A stretch of 64,000 nucleotides of DNA, from contig NC_084803.1 of NCBI RefSeq assembly GCF_963583255.1, positions 22,976,428 through 23,040,427 of the forward strand, read 5' to 3'. The position numbers were made by a program, and so were the translations under genes. Positions 34,910 to 47,816 of this stretch are shown here, one piece after another. How positions within the stretch are numbered: the first letter of the stretch is position 1; each line of letters begins with the position of its first letter. Below the pieces are notes generated by a model. It was not told where the DNA came from. It did not search any database and saw nothing but the letters and a program-made list of their open reading frames with translations. Origin of the DNA: Pyrus communis. Lineage: Eukaryota > Streptophyta > Magnoliopsida > Rosales > Rosaceae.

Positions 34910-35815
34910 TGTGACAACCCGTCCCGAATTATTCGTACCGTATGTGTGAAATGACGATTTTGCCCTTGGTGGATATTTGTCATTTTGGGTGGTTGTTTTG
35001 TTGTTTGGCTGGCTGCTTGTACGGACGAGACCCAAAACCCTTGTAAACGTTGCAGATCGAGGTGAAAAATTATACCTTTGTGTTCGTGAGGAGCATACGA
35101 GTTCAACCATACAAATTTCAGGTAAGGAATCCTTCGATTTCACGTCGAACCAGGAATCTCCGATTTGGTCATTGTTCATGCACACGTGAAATGTTGTTTT
35201 TTAGGGAATTTGAAGCTTATAGGAAGCTTAGTGAGGTCCTTAGGAAGCTTGGGGTGGTTCGTTAAGTGGAATTGGACGTCGGGATCGTGAGTTGCAAGTT
35301 TGGCCGATTTTTCTCAAATTTCTCCAGCGAGATTCTATGATCGTTGAGGTTTCAAACAGGTATAACATTGTTCTACTTATCAACAGCTTTCCATTGGTGT
35401 AAATTTCATTGAAATTGGTGAAGAAACGAGTGAGAAACGAAGGTTTTAAGTTTTTCCAGGTTCTCTGGCGACTGACGACTCGCCGGAAAAGATGGCCGAA
35501 TATTCCATCAGTTTGGACGGAATATTCTGATGCGGTCAGTCAGATTTAACGGATTCCGTTAGGGTTTAACTGAATATTTCTGACAGTGTTAACTAACGCT
35601 GTCAGTGTGCCAGGCACGTGACCGTGCATAGTGGCGCATAGAGCTGTGCCTTCGCCGGCGCATGGAGCTTCAAAAAATTATTTTAAAAATATGGGGATGT
35701 TCGTGAGGTTGAGTAGATCACGTTTCTTCCAAACACCCCATTTGAGCATTGTATGAGAAGTTATTACTTAGTTTTGGTTATGTGCTTTAAATTGACGTTT
35801 TTATAGTTGTTTCAC
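34910..35815 (+). repeat. Truncated 5' LTR of the Gypsy element
   Basis: It aligns with 39521 to about 40508 of the 3' LTR, minus an internal gap of about 85 bases (3' LTR 39630-39716). It ends abruptly near ATAGTTG, where gag-like sequence begins. The remaining LTR, the primer-binding site and most of gag are gone. Confidence 0.85.
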
Positions 35816-35826
35816 TTGAAGGTTAT

Positions 35827-38800
35827 ATGTCGTATCCTCCCATTCCAGTAGGTGGATCTCAGTGGTACCAGGGAGGACAGCCTCAGCAGGGAGAGATTGC
35901 TATTAGTAGTGTAGGATCTTCAAGGCAATCTGGTCAGCCTAGTTAGGGGCGTAATGTGCAGGGTCGAGGTGGTCAAACTAGTAGAGGTCATGGTGGACGA
36001 CAGCAGACCCAGGGGCAAATCCACAATATTTCTCTGCAAGATGCTCAGAATAATCCTGACTTGATTATAGGTACGTTAAATATCCTTGGTTATTTTGCTA
36101 GAGTATTGATTGATTGTGGTGAGACATATTTTGTTATTTCTCATACATTTGCTTAAGTGACGCAACCTCACCCTACACCTCTAGGGTATGATTTAGAGTT
36201 TACTATGCCTAGAGGGGAGAGATGTTATGTTGATTGTGTGTATCTAGGATGTCCAGTGATGGTGGAAGATATTGTTATGCCAGCTAACCTTATCCTGTTA
36301 GATATTGTTGATTGTGATGTGATTTTGGGCACAGATTGGTTGCATTTTAATCATGCTAATATAGATTGCTATGGGAAAACAGTTACCTTCCATCATCCTG
36401 GATTACTTGTGGTTACTTTTGTGGGTGAGCAGAGTGGGGTGAGACATGGCGTTATTTCTGCTGTGCGAGCAAAAAGGTTGTTATCAAAAGGTTGCCAGGG
36501 ATACTTAGCTCATATGGTGTTGAACGATGTTGCTCCTAGTAGCGTGGAGGATGTAAGAGTAGTCAGGCATTTTCCTGATGTTTTCCCTGATGATTGACCT
36601 GGATTGCTGCCAGACCGAGATGTGGAGTTCACATTGATTTGCTTCCATGTACTAATCCTATATCCTTGACTCCTTATCGAATGACTCCTGCTGAGTTGAA
36701 GGAATTAAAAAATCCAGTTGCAGGAATTAATGGATAAAGGTTTTATTCAGCCTAGTACTTCACCCTGGGGAGCTCCAGTGTTATTTGTGAGGAAGAAAGA
36801 CAGGACTTTGAGGCTATGCATTGATTACCAGCAATTGAATCGAGTAACAATTAAAAACCGTTATCCATTGCCGCGTATAGATGATTTGTTTGATCAGCTT
36901 CGAGGTGCTTGTGTATTTTCTAAGATTGATTTGAGGTCTAGTTATTATCAGTTGAAGATCAGTAGTGAAGATGTCCCTAAGACAGCTTTCAGGACTCGTT
37001 ATGGTCATTACGAGTTTCTGGTGATGCCATTTGAATTAACGAATGCACCAGCAGCTTTTATGGATTTGATGAACCGAGTATTCCAGCCGTATTTGGATAG
37101 GTTTGTCATTGTCTTTATTGACGATATCCTGGTATACTCTAAGTCTAAATCTGAGCATGTTCGACATCTTACTTTGGTTTTGAAAAGGTTGAGGGAACAC
37201 CAACTTTATGCTAAGTTTAGCAAGTTCTAATTTTGGTTAGATCAAGTGGCATTTTTGGGACACGTCATATCTGCTCAAGATATTTTGGTGGATCCTCAAA
37301 AGGTAGCAGCAGTGGAGAAGTGGGAGCAACCACGGACCGTCACTGAGGTGAGGAATTTTCTTGGCTTAGCAGGATATTACCGACGGTTTGTAAAGGATTT
37401 TTCTGTGATTGCTTTACCACTGATGAGGTTAACGAGGAAGGATGTTAAATTTGAGTGGGATGATAATTGTGAGCAGAGTTTCCAGCAATTGAAGTATTGT
37501 CTCACTCATGCACTTGTTTTGGCACTCCCAGATGATAGTGGTAATTTCGAAGTCTACAGTGATGCTTCCTTAAATGGTTTGGGATTTGTGTTGATGCAAC
37601 ATGGTAGGGTGATTGCTTATGCTTCACGTCAACTAAAGCCTCATGAGTTGAATTACCCTACGCATGATTTAGAGTTAGTGGCCATTATCTTTGCTTTGAA
37701 GATGTGGAGACATTATCTTTATGGAGAAAAATGTAAGATCTTTACGGACCATAGGAGTCTTCAATATCTTTTCACTCAGAGGGATCTTAATCTTCATCAG
37801 CGGAGATGGTTGAAATTGCTTAGTGATTATGATTGCGCGATTGATTATCACCCTGGTCGTGCAAATGTGGTAGCTAATGCATTTAGCAGAAAATCTCAGG
37901 CCGTATTAACGCATTGTATGCTAGTTGTGTTCCCTTTCTGGCAGACTTGAGATCAACTGGAGTGCGGTTAGAGGTAGAAGATCAAGAGGTAACCTTACTT
38001 GCTAATTTTCAAGTTAGGCCGATTTTAATTGATCGTGTACTTGAAGCCCATATGGTTGATGAAGAGACCCAGGAAATAATTCAAGCAAGGAATCAGGGGA
38101 AAAAGAAAGACTTCAGAGTTTGAGAATCGGATGGCATGCTTATGCAGGAGAGTAAAATGTTTGTGCCAAATAATTTGGAATTAAAGAAAGCAATTCTTGA
38201 TGAAGCGCATATCTTAGCTTATGCTATGCATCCAGGAGGTACTAAAATGTATCATACCATTCGACAATTTTATTATTGGCCGGGTATGAAAAGAGAGATA
38301 GCTGAGTATGTGAATAGGTGTGCCATTTGCCAACAGGTTAAAGCTGAAAGGAAGAAGCCGTTTGGGTTGTTGTAGCCGCTTCTCGTTCCAAAGTAGAAAT
38401 GGAAAAATATTACTATGGATTTTGTGTACAAGCTTCTGCGTACACATAATGGTTTTGACGGCATATGGGTGATAGTTGATCGGCTTACTAAGTCAACGCG
38501 TTTTATTCAAGTGAGGGAAAAGTATTATTTGGGCCGATTAGTTGAATTATTCATATCAAAGATTGCGAAGTACCATGGTGTTCCAGTGAGTATTGTCTCG
38601 GATTGTGACCTAAGATTTACTTCTAAATTTTGGGTGGCTTTTCAGGAAGCTTTGGGTACGAGATTACTCTATAGTACGGCATATCATCCTTAGACAAACG
38701 GACAATCAGAAAGGACCATTCAGATGTTGGAGGATATGTTGAGATCTTCAGTGTTGCAGTTTGGCGATGCTTGGCACAAGCGGTTGGATTTAATGGAATT

Positions 38801-39462
38801 TTCCTACAACAACAGCTTTCATTTCGAGTATCAGCATGTCACAATTTGAGGCACTGTATGGTAAATATTGTCGAACACCCTTATGTTGGGCTGAGGTCGG
38901 AGAAAGAGTTTTGGTGTGTCCAGAAATTGTAGATGAGACTACTTAGAACATTCAGGTAATTAAGTCTAACCTGAGGGCGGCCCAGGATCGACAAAAGAGC
39001 TTAGCGGACCGGCATGCCACTGACAGGGTGTATAAAGTTGGTGATTGGGTGTTTCTAAAGCTTTCACCGTTGAGAGGTGTAGTACGGTTCGGAAAGAAAG
39101 GTAAGTTAAGTCCCAGGTATTTCGGACCATATATGATCATCGAGCGAGTTGGTGAAGTGGCTTACAAGCTTGAGGTGCCTTATGAGCTGGCTAAAGTGCA
39201 TAATGTTTTTCATGTGTCCATGATTCGTCATTACGTTGCGGATCCGTCGCATGTGATACCTCCTCAACCATTGGAAACTAATCCAGATTTGACATATGAC
39301 GAGGAACCAGTAACGATTCTGGATTGGAAGGAGAAGGTTCTGAGGAACAAGACTGTGAGTTTAGTGAAAGTTTTGTGGAGGAATCACTCAGCGGAGGATG
39401 CTACTTGGGAGACAGAAGATTGGCTGAGAGATTTGTATCCTCGGTTGTTCTACAATTACTAG
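35827..39462 (+). pseudogene. Decayed Gypsy gag-pol polyprotein
   Basis: The remains run from a gag tail to the end of integrase. The protease region (about 36090-36156) reads VLIDCGETYFVIS, with the catalytic DSG-like motif altered to DCG. The reverse transcriptase (36718-37230) keeps [11 protein letters not shown] with the two active-site Asp residues. RNase H (about 37530-37890) has [10 protein letters not shown] and [10 protein letters not shown]. Integrase (about 38200-38930) shows WPGMKREIAEYV and a C..C zinc-binding pair in CAICQQ, then DFVYKL and related blocks. The tail (39028-39462) holds KGKLSPRYFGPYMI and the chromodomain-like DATWETED. In-frame stops include 35943-35945, 36154-36156, 37228-37230, 38374-38376 and 38692-38694, and frames change between domains. 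Confidence 0.9.
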
Positions 39463-39520
39463 TGGTTTGTTTGAGTTGTTGTCATGAATGTCGGGACAAA
39501 ATTTTATTAAGGGGCTAGGT

Positions 39521-41679
39521 TGTGATAGCCTGTCCCGAATTATTCGTACTGTAGGTGTGAAATAATGATTTTGCCCTTGGTGGGTATTTGTCATTTTGGG
39601 TGGTTGTTTTGTTGTTTGGCTAGCTGTATCCACACACTCTCATCCTCATCTCCTTCCCCCGTGTACCTTCTCTGTCTCAAACACTCACTTTCTCTCTCTC
39701 TTCTTCTCCATTTGTACGAACGTGACCCAAAACCCTTGTAAACGTTGCAGATCGAGGTGGAAAATTATACCTTTGTGTTCGTGAGGACTATACGAGTTCA
39801 ACCATACCAATTTCAGGTAAGGAATCCTTCGATTTCACTTCAAACCAGGAATCTCCGATTTGGTCATTGTTCATGCACATGTGAAATGTTGTTTTTCAGG
39901 GAATTTGAAGCTTATAGGAAGCTTAGTAAGGTCCTTTGGAAGCTCGGGGTGGTTCGTTAAGTGGAATTGGATGTCGGGATCGTGAGTTGCAAGTTTGGCC
40001 GATTTTTCTCGAATTTCTCCGGTGAAATCCTGTTATCTTTGAGGTTTCAAACAGGTATAACGTTGTTCTACTCATCTCCAACTTTCCATTGGTATAAATT
40101 TCATTGAAATTGGTGAAGAAATGAGTGAGAAACAAAGATTTTAAGTTTTTCCAGGTTTTCTGGCAACTGGCGACTCGCCGGAGAATATGGCTAAATATTT
40201 TGTCAGTTTGGACGGAATATTCTGATGCAGTCAGCCAGATTTAACGGATTCCGTTAGGATTTAACAGAATATTCCTGACGGCGTTAACTAACGCCGTCAG
40301 TGTGCTTGGCACGTGGCCACACGTGGGGGCGCGTAGGGCCATGCCCTCGTCGACGCGTAGAGCTTCGAAAAATTATTTTAAAAATATGGGGATGTTTGTG
40401 AGGTTGAGTAGATCACGTTGTTATATCCAAACACCCCATTTGAGCATTGTATGAGAAGCTATTACCTAGTTTTGGTTATGTGCTTTAAATTGACATTTTT
40501 ATAGTTTTCGCATATAGGTGAGACCTATCCTGAGGACGAGCACAGTCAATCGAGACAAGGGGTTACGACCCTTCCACATATCAGTGAGTGGGCTTTTGGT
40601 TTTCCGTATATACCTATATACTTGTGGTTTTTCCCAGAAAATGAAATGGAATGTTTATATGTTTTAAATGCCATGCTTAGCGTTTGCCTATTTAATTATG
40701 CATTAGTAGTTGCATATATTTATGATTGGTGCTGCGGACGCACAGGTAAGTGCCAGGTAAGTTATGGTTATGATTGTGAATTAGGGGTTATGTGAGATGC
40801 GTAGAGAGCTCATAACCTGCACCCCCGATGTTAGTGCTTCTGCCCAGAGTAGGGCATAGTCCTTCATGTGATGTTCACCTCCCGCACCACACGCTCATCT
40901 TGGATCCAAGTTAGGTGCACAGTCATGTCGTACAGACCACTATAGGTGGTTCCGACTCGTAGGTGACTCGTGATTATTCGCCCAGTCTTCACGTGATCGT
41001 AGCACTTAAGCGTATTTATTTACACCCAGTCCTGTCGTACTGACCACTTTAGGTGGTTCCGACTCGTGTGCATGTATAGTTAGTGAGTTGGGGATTTGAG
41101 CTCTAGAATCAGCCGTACAGGTCGCGTTAGGTGACTCCGGCTGACATATTACTTACATTGATTGACATTACCTGGGTTACTTACATTTTATGTGGATGCA
41201 TTTGACATGGCATATTTCTGAACATATTTTCAATATATGTGTATATTCTATTTTCTGGGAAACTATACAAGTTTTACGGCAAGGGGTTAGAACTTTTAAT
41301 AATGAAATAATTTTGAAAAGCTTTATTTTTGCCCACTCACACTTTCTGTTTTGCGCCCCTCCAGGTTCTAGTTAGAAGCAGCTTTGGTGGTTCACGAGGA
41401 CTTGACGGTGGTTCTGAAAAAACATCACAAATGTAGGATCACCTTTCGGTGTTGTGTAATTAGTATTCGTTCTTTTGGATTGCACTTAGGTTTTCTGTGC
41501 TTTGATTATGTTTATCACACTTAGTCTCGCACTAGTGTGTTACCTTAACTAGTTTATTTAGTAGTCTGGTTTTTATTTATTCGTACTATTATTAATATCT
41601 TTAGCTTCCGCACTGTGCACATGACTACTTCACCCTCACATGATGGTCAGCACACCTTGATGTCGGTCGGGGTGTGTCA
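39521..41679 (+). repeat. 3' LTR of the Gypsy element
   Basis: This LTR is 2,159 bp, from TGTGATAGCC to GTGTGTCA. Internally it has near-repeats of GACCAC.(A/T)TAGGTGGTTCCGACTCGT. A purine-rich AAGGGGCTAGG precedes it as a candidate polypurine tract. Confidence 0.88.
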
Positions 41680-44600
41680 ATATTGGTACAATGTGTTAAC
41701 TTAACTTTGGTATGTACAATCTAGTGGTACGTTATGACCCTTAAAATAGAGAAAAAATTACATATTAAAACTTTGTACTAAAAATTAATTATATCAAATT
41801 CTTAACAATCAATTATTGGGATAATGACTCAATCAAAAATTTCAAACTTATTTTCTTTCCAAGAATTTAGGGATTTTAGATCTAATCAGTTTCAATAGAA
41901 ATAACTCTTATTTATTTCTTTTTTCTTTTTTTCTTTAAAATTTACTTAAAATGAAGAGTTGGAATTAAAAAATGACATGGATAAAGATGGAAGTGCCTTA
42001 ATCAAAATACACAGCGTTTCAATAAAAAGTTGAAAACCCACAAATGTTTAATTAATAAGATGTAGAATTGGAGCGCTTTTATCTAATTTTGCCAAAAAAT
42101 ATATTATATAGAGAGGATCATCGAATGATCTTATTTCTAAACTTATTAAATAGTAGAGTAATGTTGGGGGAGATTAAATTTATAGACAAAATTATTACAA
42201 GAGTAAACTAGAAATCAAATATAAAGTTGGCTATAGGCTACACTAGATTTTCAAAATCATTGACACTTCTATGGAAGTATGATTAAATCGTATAATGAAG
42301 AATTTGTTATGAACTTATGATAAAATCAAATGTAACTTTTAAAGAATGAATTTTTCAGCTGTATCACTTTTACGATTGCATGTATTAAGATTTTAGAGTT
42401 GCTTTGATATTTAACTTTACCAAAATGACATTCACAGTACATACAAAAATTTCTCGCTAAAGTTGGCATCAGCTTATACAACTGAAAAAAAAATTACCTA
42501 ATATAGTTAAATTTTTTTAGGGTCAAGTATGAGTAACTACTCAACTTTTAGAGGTGATTCCAAATTGGTCTCAACCTTACATTCCAAATAACTGCCTAAT
42601 ACTTTGAGAAATAGGAACCTATTAGGTCATCAACATTAAGTGATGATGTCACTGCCATTAATTGACAATGTTATTAATGTTAAGTGATGGTGTGGACAAA
42701 TATTGAAGCTAATTTTTACTACCACACCATTTTAGAGTCAGTAATCCTCAAATTGATCCCTTTTAGACAAGTTAAACACTAATTTTGTCCTGTTAAAAGG
42801 GATCGGTTTGGAAATTTGGAGCTTTATAAATGACGTGAGAGTGAAATCTTGCTCACTTCATGCTGGCATTCTACCAGATGTCCATTTTGGTAAAGCGTTA
42901 GGTAGTTATTTAGAATGTTTTAAAAGATTGAGATCAATTTAGGATTACTCCTAAAGGTTGGGTAGTTAAATGGACTTAACCCTTTTTATTATAAACAAAA
43001 TAATAGTTAATTATTTGTATTTTTTAGTGAATTTTGGTGCAGAAGTTGTGCAAGTAATCTGTAACCGACATTAGATTTTCTTTCTAAAAAAACTTTAAGA
43101 AGCAAGCTAAATTTGACAGATGGGCACCCCATTCATAAGAAGGGTGGACCTTATGGTCGAGTTGGATTTAGGCGTCGGTGGAACCTCTCAGCTCCTTTGG
43201 TTAGTTTTCGGTACCAATTCCTAAGATACCTCAAAAGAATTAGTGTGTCTTAGAAGTACCTCAATTGAATCAACAGCTCAAACACTGAATGATGGCAATA
43301 AGTTATGACCTGCCTGATTAAAGCATCGCGTGGAAGCTAAAAGCTTATTGGCTTAGAGTGAGAAAGAACTCAGTGCATGCTTGCATGGTTTTAGAAATAG
43401 CTAATCTAGGGTTTTAATATTCTGGAATGTTTGTAGTGGCTAAGGAAATCTAAGGGAAACTTGAAGAAACCCTCAGAAGGTTAGGAGAATTTCCTTTTCC
43501 AGGATCAAGGTTTCTTGCACTTAGAGAAAAGCTTGTTTTGCCTGGTGCAATCTTTCCTTGCTTCTCTCTCTACGATGCATGTGTTGTTTCCCTCGTTGTC
43601 TCTTCTCTTTTGTGCTGACTTCCTTCCAAATTTATAGGCATATGGCTCTTTTAGCTTCCCCTAAGGAATCCCTTGGTTTCCTTAGTTTCTTCCTATTCTT
43701 TCTAAGTTTTCATTTCTCTTTTTCGTGGGCGCCACTATGACTTTCCTATTTGGTGTAACATTGAAGAACACTACTAGCCTTGTGAAGACTGGGTTGTGGA
43801 CACTACCCAAAGCACCATCTTCCATAGTCAATTTCCATGGACTTCTTTTTTAGTACGCTCTTCCTGGTTTTCCTTCCTTGTTTTTCCTGTGTATGCTTAG
43901 AAGGCAAAGATCTCTTCTCTCCTCATTAATGAAGTGTGTTGCACTATGTTTGAACGTGATCTTGTAGGTAATTAACTCATCTTTAATTAGGTTTTGGTTT
44001 CTTCTTAAGTATCCTAGTTAGGTTGTAAGGAAAAGCGAAACTTAGTTTTATTCTCTCTCATACTTACCCACATGAAACCAAAAACTATGGGCTTGGACTT
44101 TTGGTGCTCCCAAGCAGCCCAAAGTTTTCCATGATCTTAGCTTCACATAGATCCAATTAACTTTCGTACCACCCACACCACAGTCTACGTGGCAAGCCTC
44201 GATATGTGGCTTGAGCCCACTTTAGTGTGTAGCGTGGTTGGCGTGATTTAATTACAACTTTAGTGTTGTAACATGACTTGGCATGATAAATATATTAAGT
44301 ATCACATCTTGAGGCTATCGCCTAGGCGAGTCTATCCATGAAACATTTTGGCTTCACCCCTCGCTTTTAAAAACATGATAAGTGAGAGAGCTGAGATTTA
44401 ACTCTTGTAGATAAAGAGTACAATAACAAATTATTATAGTTGACTCATGGTGTGACTTATTTAAAATTTTCCACCTAGTGTAAATCTATTGTTTAGTGAA
44501 AAGAAAAAAAAAAAGGTAATGGGAGAGTGTTTTAGTAGAGGTATTATCAATAAATTGAGATGCAGTAATACCACCACTCAAATTATAGCATTCAACAAAA

Positions 44601-45785
44601 AACATAATTGGCAACAAATAGAGAGATGATCAAACTATCATTTTTATAAATCGAAACTTACGACGTATAATTGTATGTTCTCAACACGCCTATTCACGTA
44701 TAAACGTATAATAATAGCAAGGTTTTGGTTAAATTTTCAACACCAAAATTAGGGAGGTCAAGACCAAAGGGCAAACCACGGTCACCACAATCCAAACACA
44801 TTCTCTCCTCCACCGAATGTAAGGGGGGTTAATTAAAGGAGCTTTGAACAAAACACTTTGTGCAGAGTCAAAGTGCCACCAATGTACAAACCCCACAAGC
44901 TAAGGGCTACTTGCCACTGCCAACAACGAATCAATCTGTTCCCCCAATTGCAAGTTGCACATCTCAAAAGACAAAAATACTAAAACCAACACTCAGAGCC
45001 TCATCATTGTCACTGCAATCCACAACCACAGAAAAATGCTGCCGTAGGATCAAAGGTACCACACAACTTGACCTTTAAAATGAGCTCTTTTGAAAGCTCA
45101 AATTGAAACTTGATTGGAGCTTAGAAGTGTTTTGGTTAATAGAAGTGTTTTCTGCAGTTTTCTGCAAAAACCGCTTGCCACATACTTCTTTAGAAAGCAC
45201 TTTTCAAGTGAAAATTTTCAACGTGTTAATCATAAAAGTAATTCTAATAAAGCACTCATAAATAGAAATATAGTCTCACACAGTCATCAAGGCTTGTTTG
45301 ACAATGCTTTATTATTAGAAGTGCGTAAACTTTTATGGAAGTTCTAAAAGCACTTTTAACTATTTTAAAGCATTTCCATACATGAAACTGTTTATTGCAA
45401 AATTTAGTTGAGTATTGGCCCTCGCTTAAGAGTTTAGAGTATGGGGCAATGAGTTACAATAGTAGGGAGCTTAGAGACCACAAACATGATCATATTATTT
45501 ACAACCCCAAAAAAAGCATTCTCCAAGGATATTTGATAATAGCAGAAGGGTGACAATTAGCATGCAGCATACCGGAAAGCACGAAGTGTCTCTCTTCCCA
45601 CCCGTCCTCAAAATTTAAGGGGCGTCGAAATCATCCACATAAGTCTGGTGAATGTTAATCTTCTGCGCTTCTCGGCTGGATTCTACTGGTGCAGGGCCGC
45701 CTAATGGCATTCTAAATTATTTTCTACTATTATACAAGTATGTAACAGACTTGAGTCTTCGAAAAAAGGATCACACAGAGAAGAA

Positions 45786-45788
<3 letters not shown>
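41680..45788. other. Intergenic spacer without a recognised gene
   Basis: AT-rich spacer. A Mutator-type MITE lies at 42520-42982. Small open frames such as 43558-43740 and 44860-45078 show no domain I recognise. Confidence 0.5.
42520..42982. mobile_element. Mutator-type MITE
   Basis: A 463-bp element has inverted ends of about 90 bases. The left starts GGGTCAAGTATGAGTAACTA, and the right in reverse starts GGGTTAAGTCCATTTAACTA; both then read C.CAAC(T/C)TTTAG.... A 9-base flank on each side is T-rich and matches only partly, so the target duplication is weak. There is no coding capacity. Confidence 0.68.

Positions 45789-45868
<80 letters not shown>
45789..45868. repeat. (AT)40 microsatellite
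   Basis: Eighty bases of uninterrupted AT. Open frames on both strands run through it as Ile/Tyr repeats and are artefacts. Confidence 0.95.
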
Positions 45869-45871
<3 letters not shown>

Positions 45872-47144
45872 CTTATTTATGCGTCGAAGTTCTGAAGAGA
45901 AGAAAGCCACTGTTTCATATAGTTCTTGCAATCTGCATAACCAAAATGCAGATTAGCACAGATGACATAGAGCATAAATTAACAGAAACCTTAGCATATT
46001 ACACAATTAGAAAAGTTTTAGAATATTTTTCTGGCGTGATGCACACAAAATCTAAGCTATCTAAAGCTATTACAGCGACATGTTTACAGGTGTAAAAAGA
46101 CTAAAGAAGCCAACAAGGAAATTTTATCTTTTTGGAAAAACAGCGGCCCGAAGGGCCAGCCAACAAGAAAATTCATTCCTCATGTAAATGAGGAACCACG
46201 CAACCCGCAACAAACCAAAATAGCAGTAAATCATCTTAAAGCTATTGTGCTCAACATGGTCTCTGTGATTTTGTGCTCATCAACAATCCGCAGTTCACTT
46301 GGGAAGTTTTCTCATGTGCTTTCACACCATTCAGAATCAGAAAGGTAGGGTCAAAAACCAAGTGTTTCTTCAAGTTTTTGCAAAGGTCATGCAGTCACTC
46401 TGCCAACCAGAACAGGTTGTACAGGTAAGGGTTATCAAAGTGGCTGATCAATCAACTTGAAGCTCCAAGAAAATGAGTCCTGCAAATTGCAACGTTTTGG
46501 ACTAGTCTCCAAAAAACTGGGACATGAGGTCCCAAAAACCATAATATTTTGCACAGAGCAGTGCATTTCCACTTTCCCCCATGCACTTTCTGATGGTTTT
46601 GAGATTTGCAGCCACAAAGCTGTATACCTTCAGGAAAGGTCAAGAACAGGAGGCCTTCATCACTAACTCATTTTGGTAGTAGATACTAACCAAACAGTTG
46701 CCCTACATCAATTTTTGTTTTACTACAAGCGATATTTCTACTCTAAGCTTATCTAAGGGGAAGGCAAGTGTTTGAACACGAGATGCAGTGGGATGAAAAG
46801 GAAGATCCTATCCACCCGATTGCGCAACATAAAAATTAAATTAGCAAAGATGGTGACAGATTGATGTCTTCATAATGACAATAATTGACTCAAAATCCCC
46901 AAAATAGAATCACCAAATTGTTTGGTATGTAATGAACAATCCAACCTTATTTATCCCTAAAACAAGATTTTGTTTTGTCTAAGAAGCATACAAATATGAA
47001 TTAACTTAGATTCCCCAACAGTTAGGGTTTAAATTAGATTAGAATATCGCTCGAATAAAAAATTACTCAACAGTTTCAATTGGTTGGTGTTTGCAGTCAA
47101 ATACTCAATCAAAGCAGTAAAAATACAAGAGGAAAATCTCTTAC
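45869..47144. other. Spacer or downstream part of the unrecognised minus-strand gene
   Basis: This stretch lies downstream (minus strand) of the exon at 47145-47339, so introns, later exons or the 3' UTR of that gene may lie here. I could not place exon borders with confidence. Confidence 0.35.
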
Positions 47145-47339
47145 CAGAAGAGAATTCATCAGAGAGGTTCTTGATGGCACTCAAGAGCTCATTGTTGGAA
47201 TCCTCCACCACCTCCTTGCAGCCAGGGCTGTAGCAAGGGACCAGCACTGCATAACTATTATCCGATTTGTCATCGTCACTCTGGAAACCCGGGCCATGAG
47301 GCTCCAACCACCCAATAGACCAGTCCGAGTCATCGGACT
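47145..47339 (-). CDS. Exon of an unrecognised plant gene, cut by the assembly gap
   Basis: An open frame enters from the gap on the minus strand. It reads SDDSDWSIGWLEPHGPGFQS, then DDDKSDNSYAVLVPCYSPGC, KEVVEDSNNELLSAIKNLSD and EFSSG, and ends at a good GTAAG donor (exon end 47145). The exact donor and the codon-like composition argue for a real gene. The acidic, Ser/Asp-rich sequence with a WLEPHGPGFQSD block looks conserved, but I cannot name the family. The start codon is probably inside or beyond the gap; the in-frame Met at about 47307 comes from ATGGAG-like context only if the upstream part is ignored. Function unknown. Confidence 0.6.
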
Positions 47340-47539
47340 NNNNNNNNNNNNNNNNNNNNNNNNNNNNNNNNNNNNNNNNNNNNNNNNNNNNNNNNNNNNN
47401 NNNNNNNNNNNNNNNNNNNNNNNNNNNNNNNNNNNNNNNNNNNNNNNNNNNNNNNNNNNNNNNNNNNNNNNNNNNNNNNNNNNNNNNNNNNNNNNNNNNN
47501 NNNNNNNNNNNNNNNNNNNNNNNNNNNNNNNNNNNNNNN
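47340..47539. other. Assembly gap (200 N)
   Basis: Exactly 200 undetermined bases, a conventional gap size, so the true length is unknown. It cuts the exon to its left. Confidence 1.
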
Positions 47540-47816
47540 CCAAAAAGTACACAAAAAGTACAACCACATGGTGAATGATCTTATATAGCATTCATGTTCA
47601 TACGGATGGCACCACCATGCCACCCACCAACTATAGTTTGATTTTTTTTATTTTTTATTTAAGAATGACAACTGGCAAGCCATAATTATCCATCATTTTT
47701 GGGAGCTAGGATGACTCACAGAGACATTTCAACCTCCTCTTGGTCACAAGGCTTCCACACTAGCAACGGGTTTCAAACCCAAGACCTTCAGTTTTTTAGT
47801 TTTAAGGAAACCTCAT

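Larger units (their letters stand above)
34910..41679 (+). mobile_element. Degenerate Ty3/Gypsy chromovirus-type retrotransposon
   Basis: This 6.8-kb element has a truncated 5' LTR, a broken gag-pol and a full 2.16-kb 3' LTR. LTRs begin TGTGA(C/T)A and end GTGTGTCA. Flanking GTATT (34905-34909) and ATATT (41680-41684) match at four of five bases. Domain order is gag tail, protease, reverse transcriptase, RNase H, integrase, chromodomain-like tail. That order marks a plant chromovirus, probably the Tekay/Del group. Multiple stops and frameshifts make it non-coding today. Confidence 0.9.

Noticed and set aside
45652..46095. Plus-strand frame of 147 residues
   Set aside because: It runs through the (AT)40 microsatellite as an Ile/Tyr repeat; the flanks have no coding character.
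47080..47623. Frames crossing the N gap
   Set aside because: Unknown bases hide stops. Only the minus-strand part left of the gap, which ends in a good donor, is supported.
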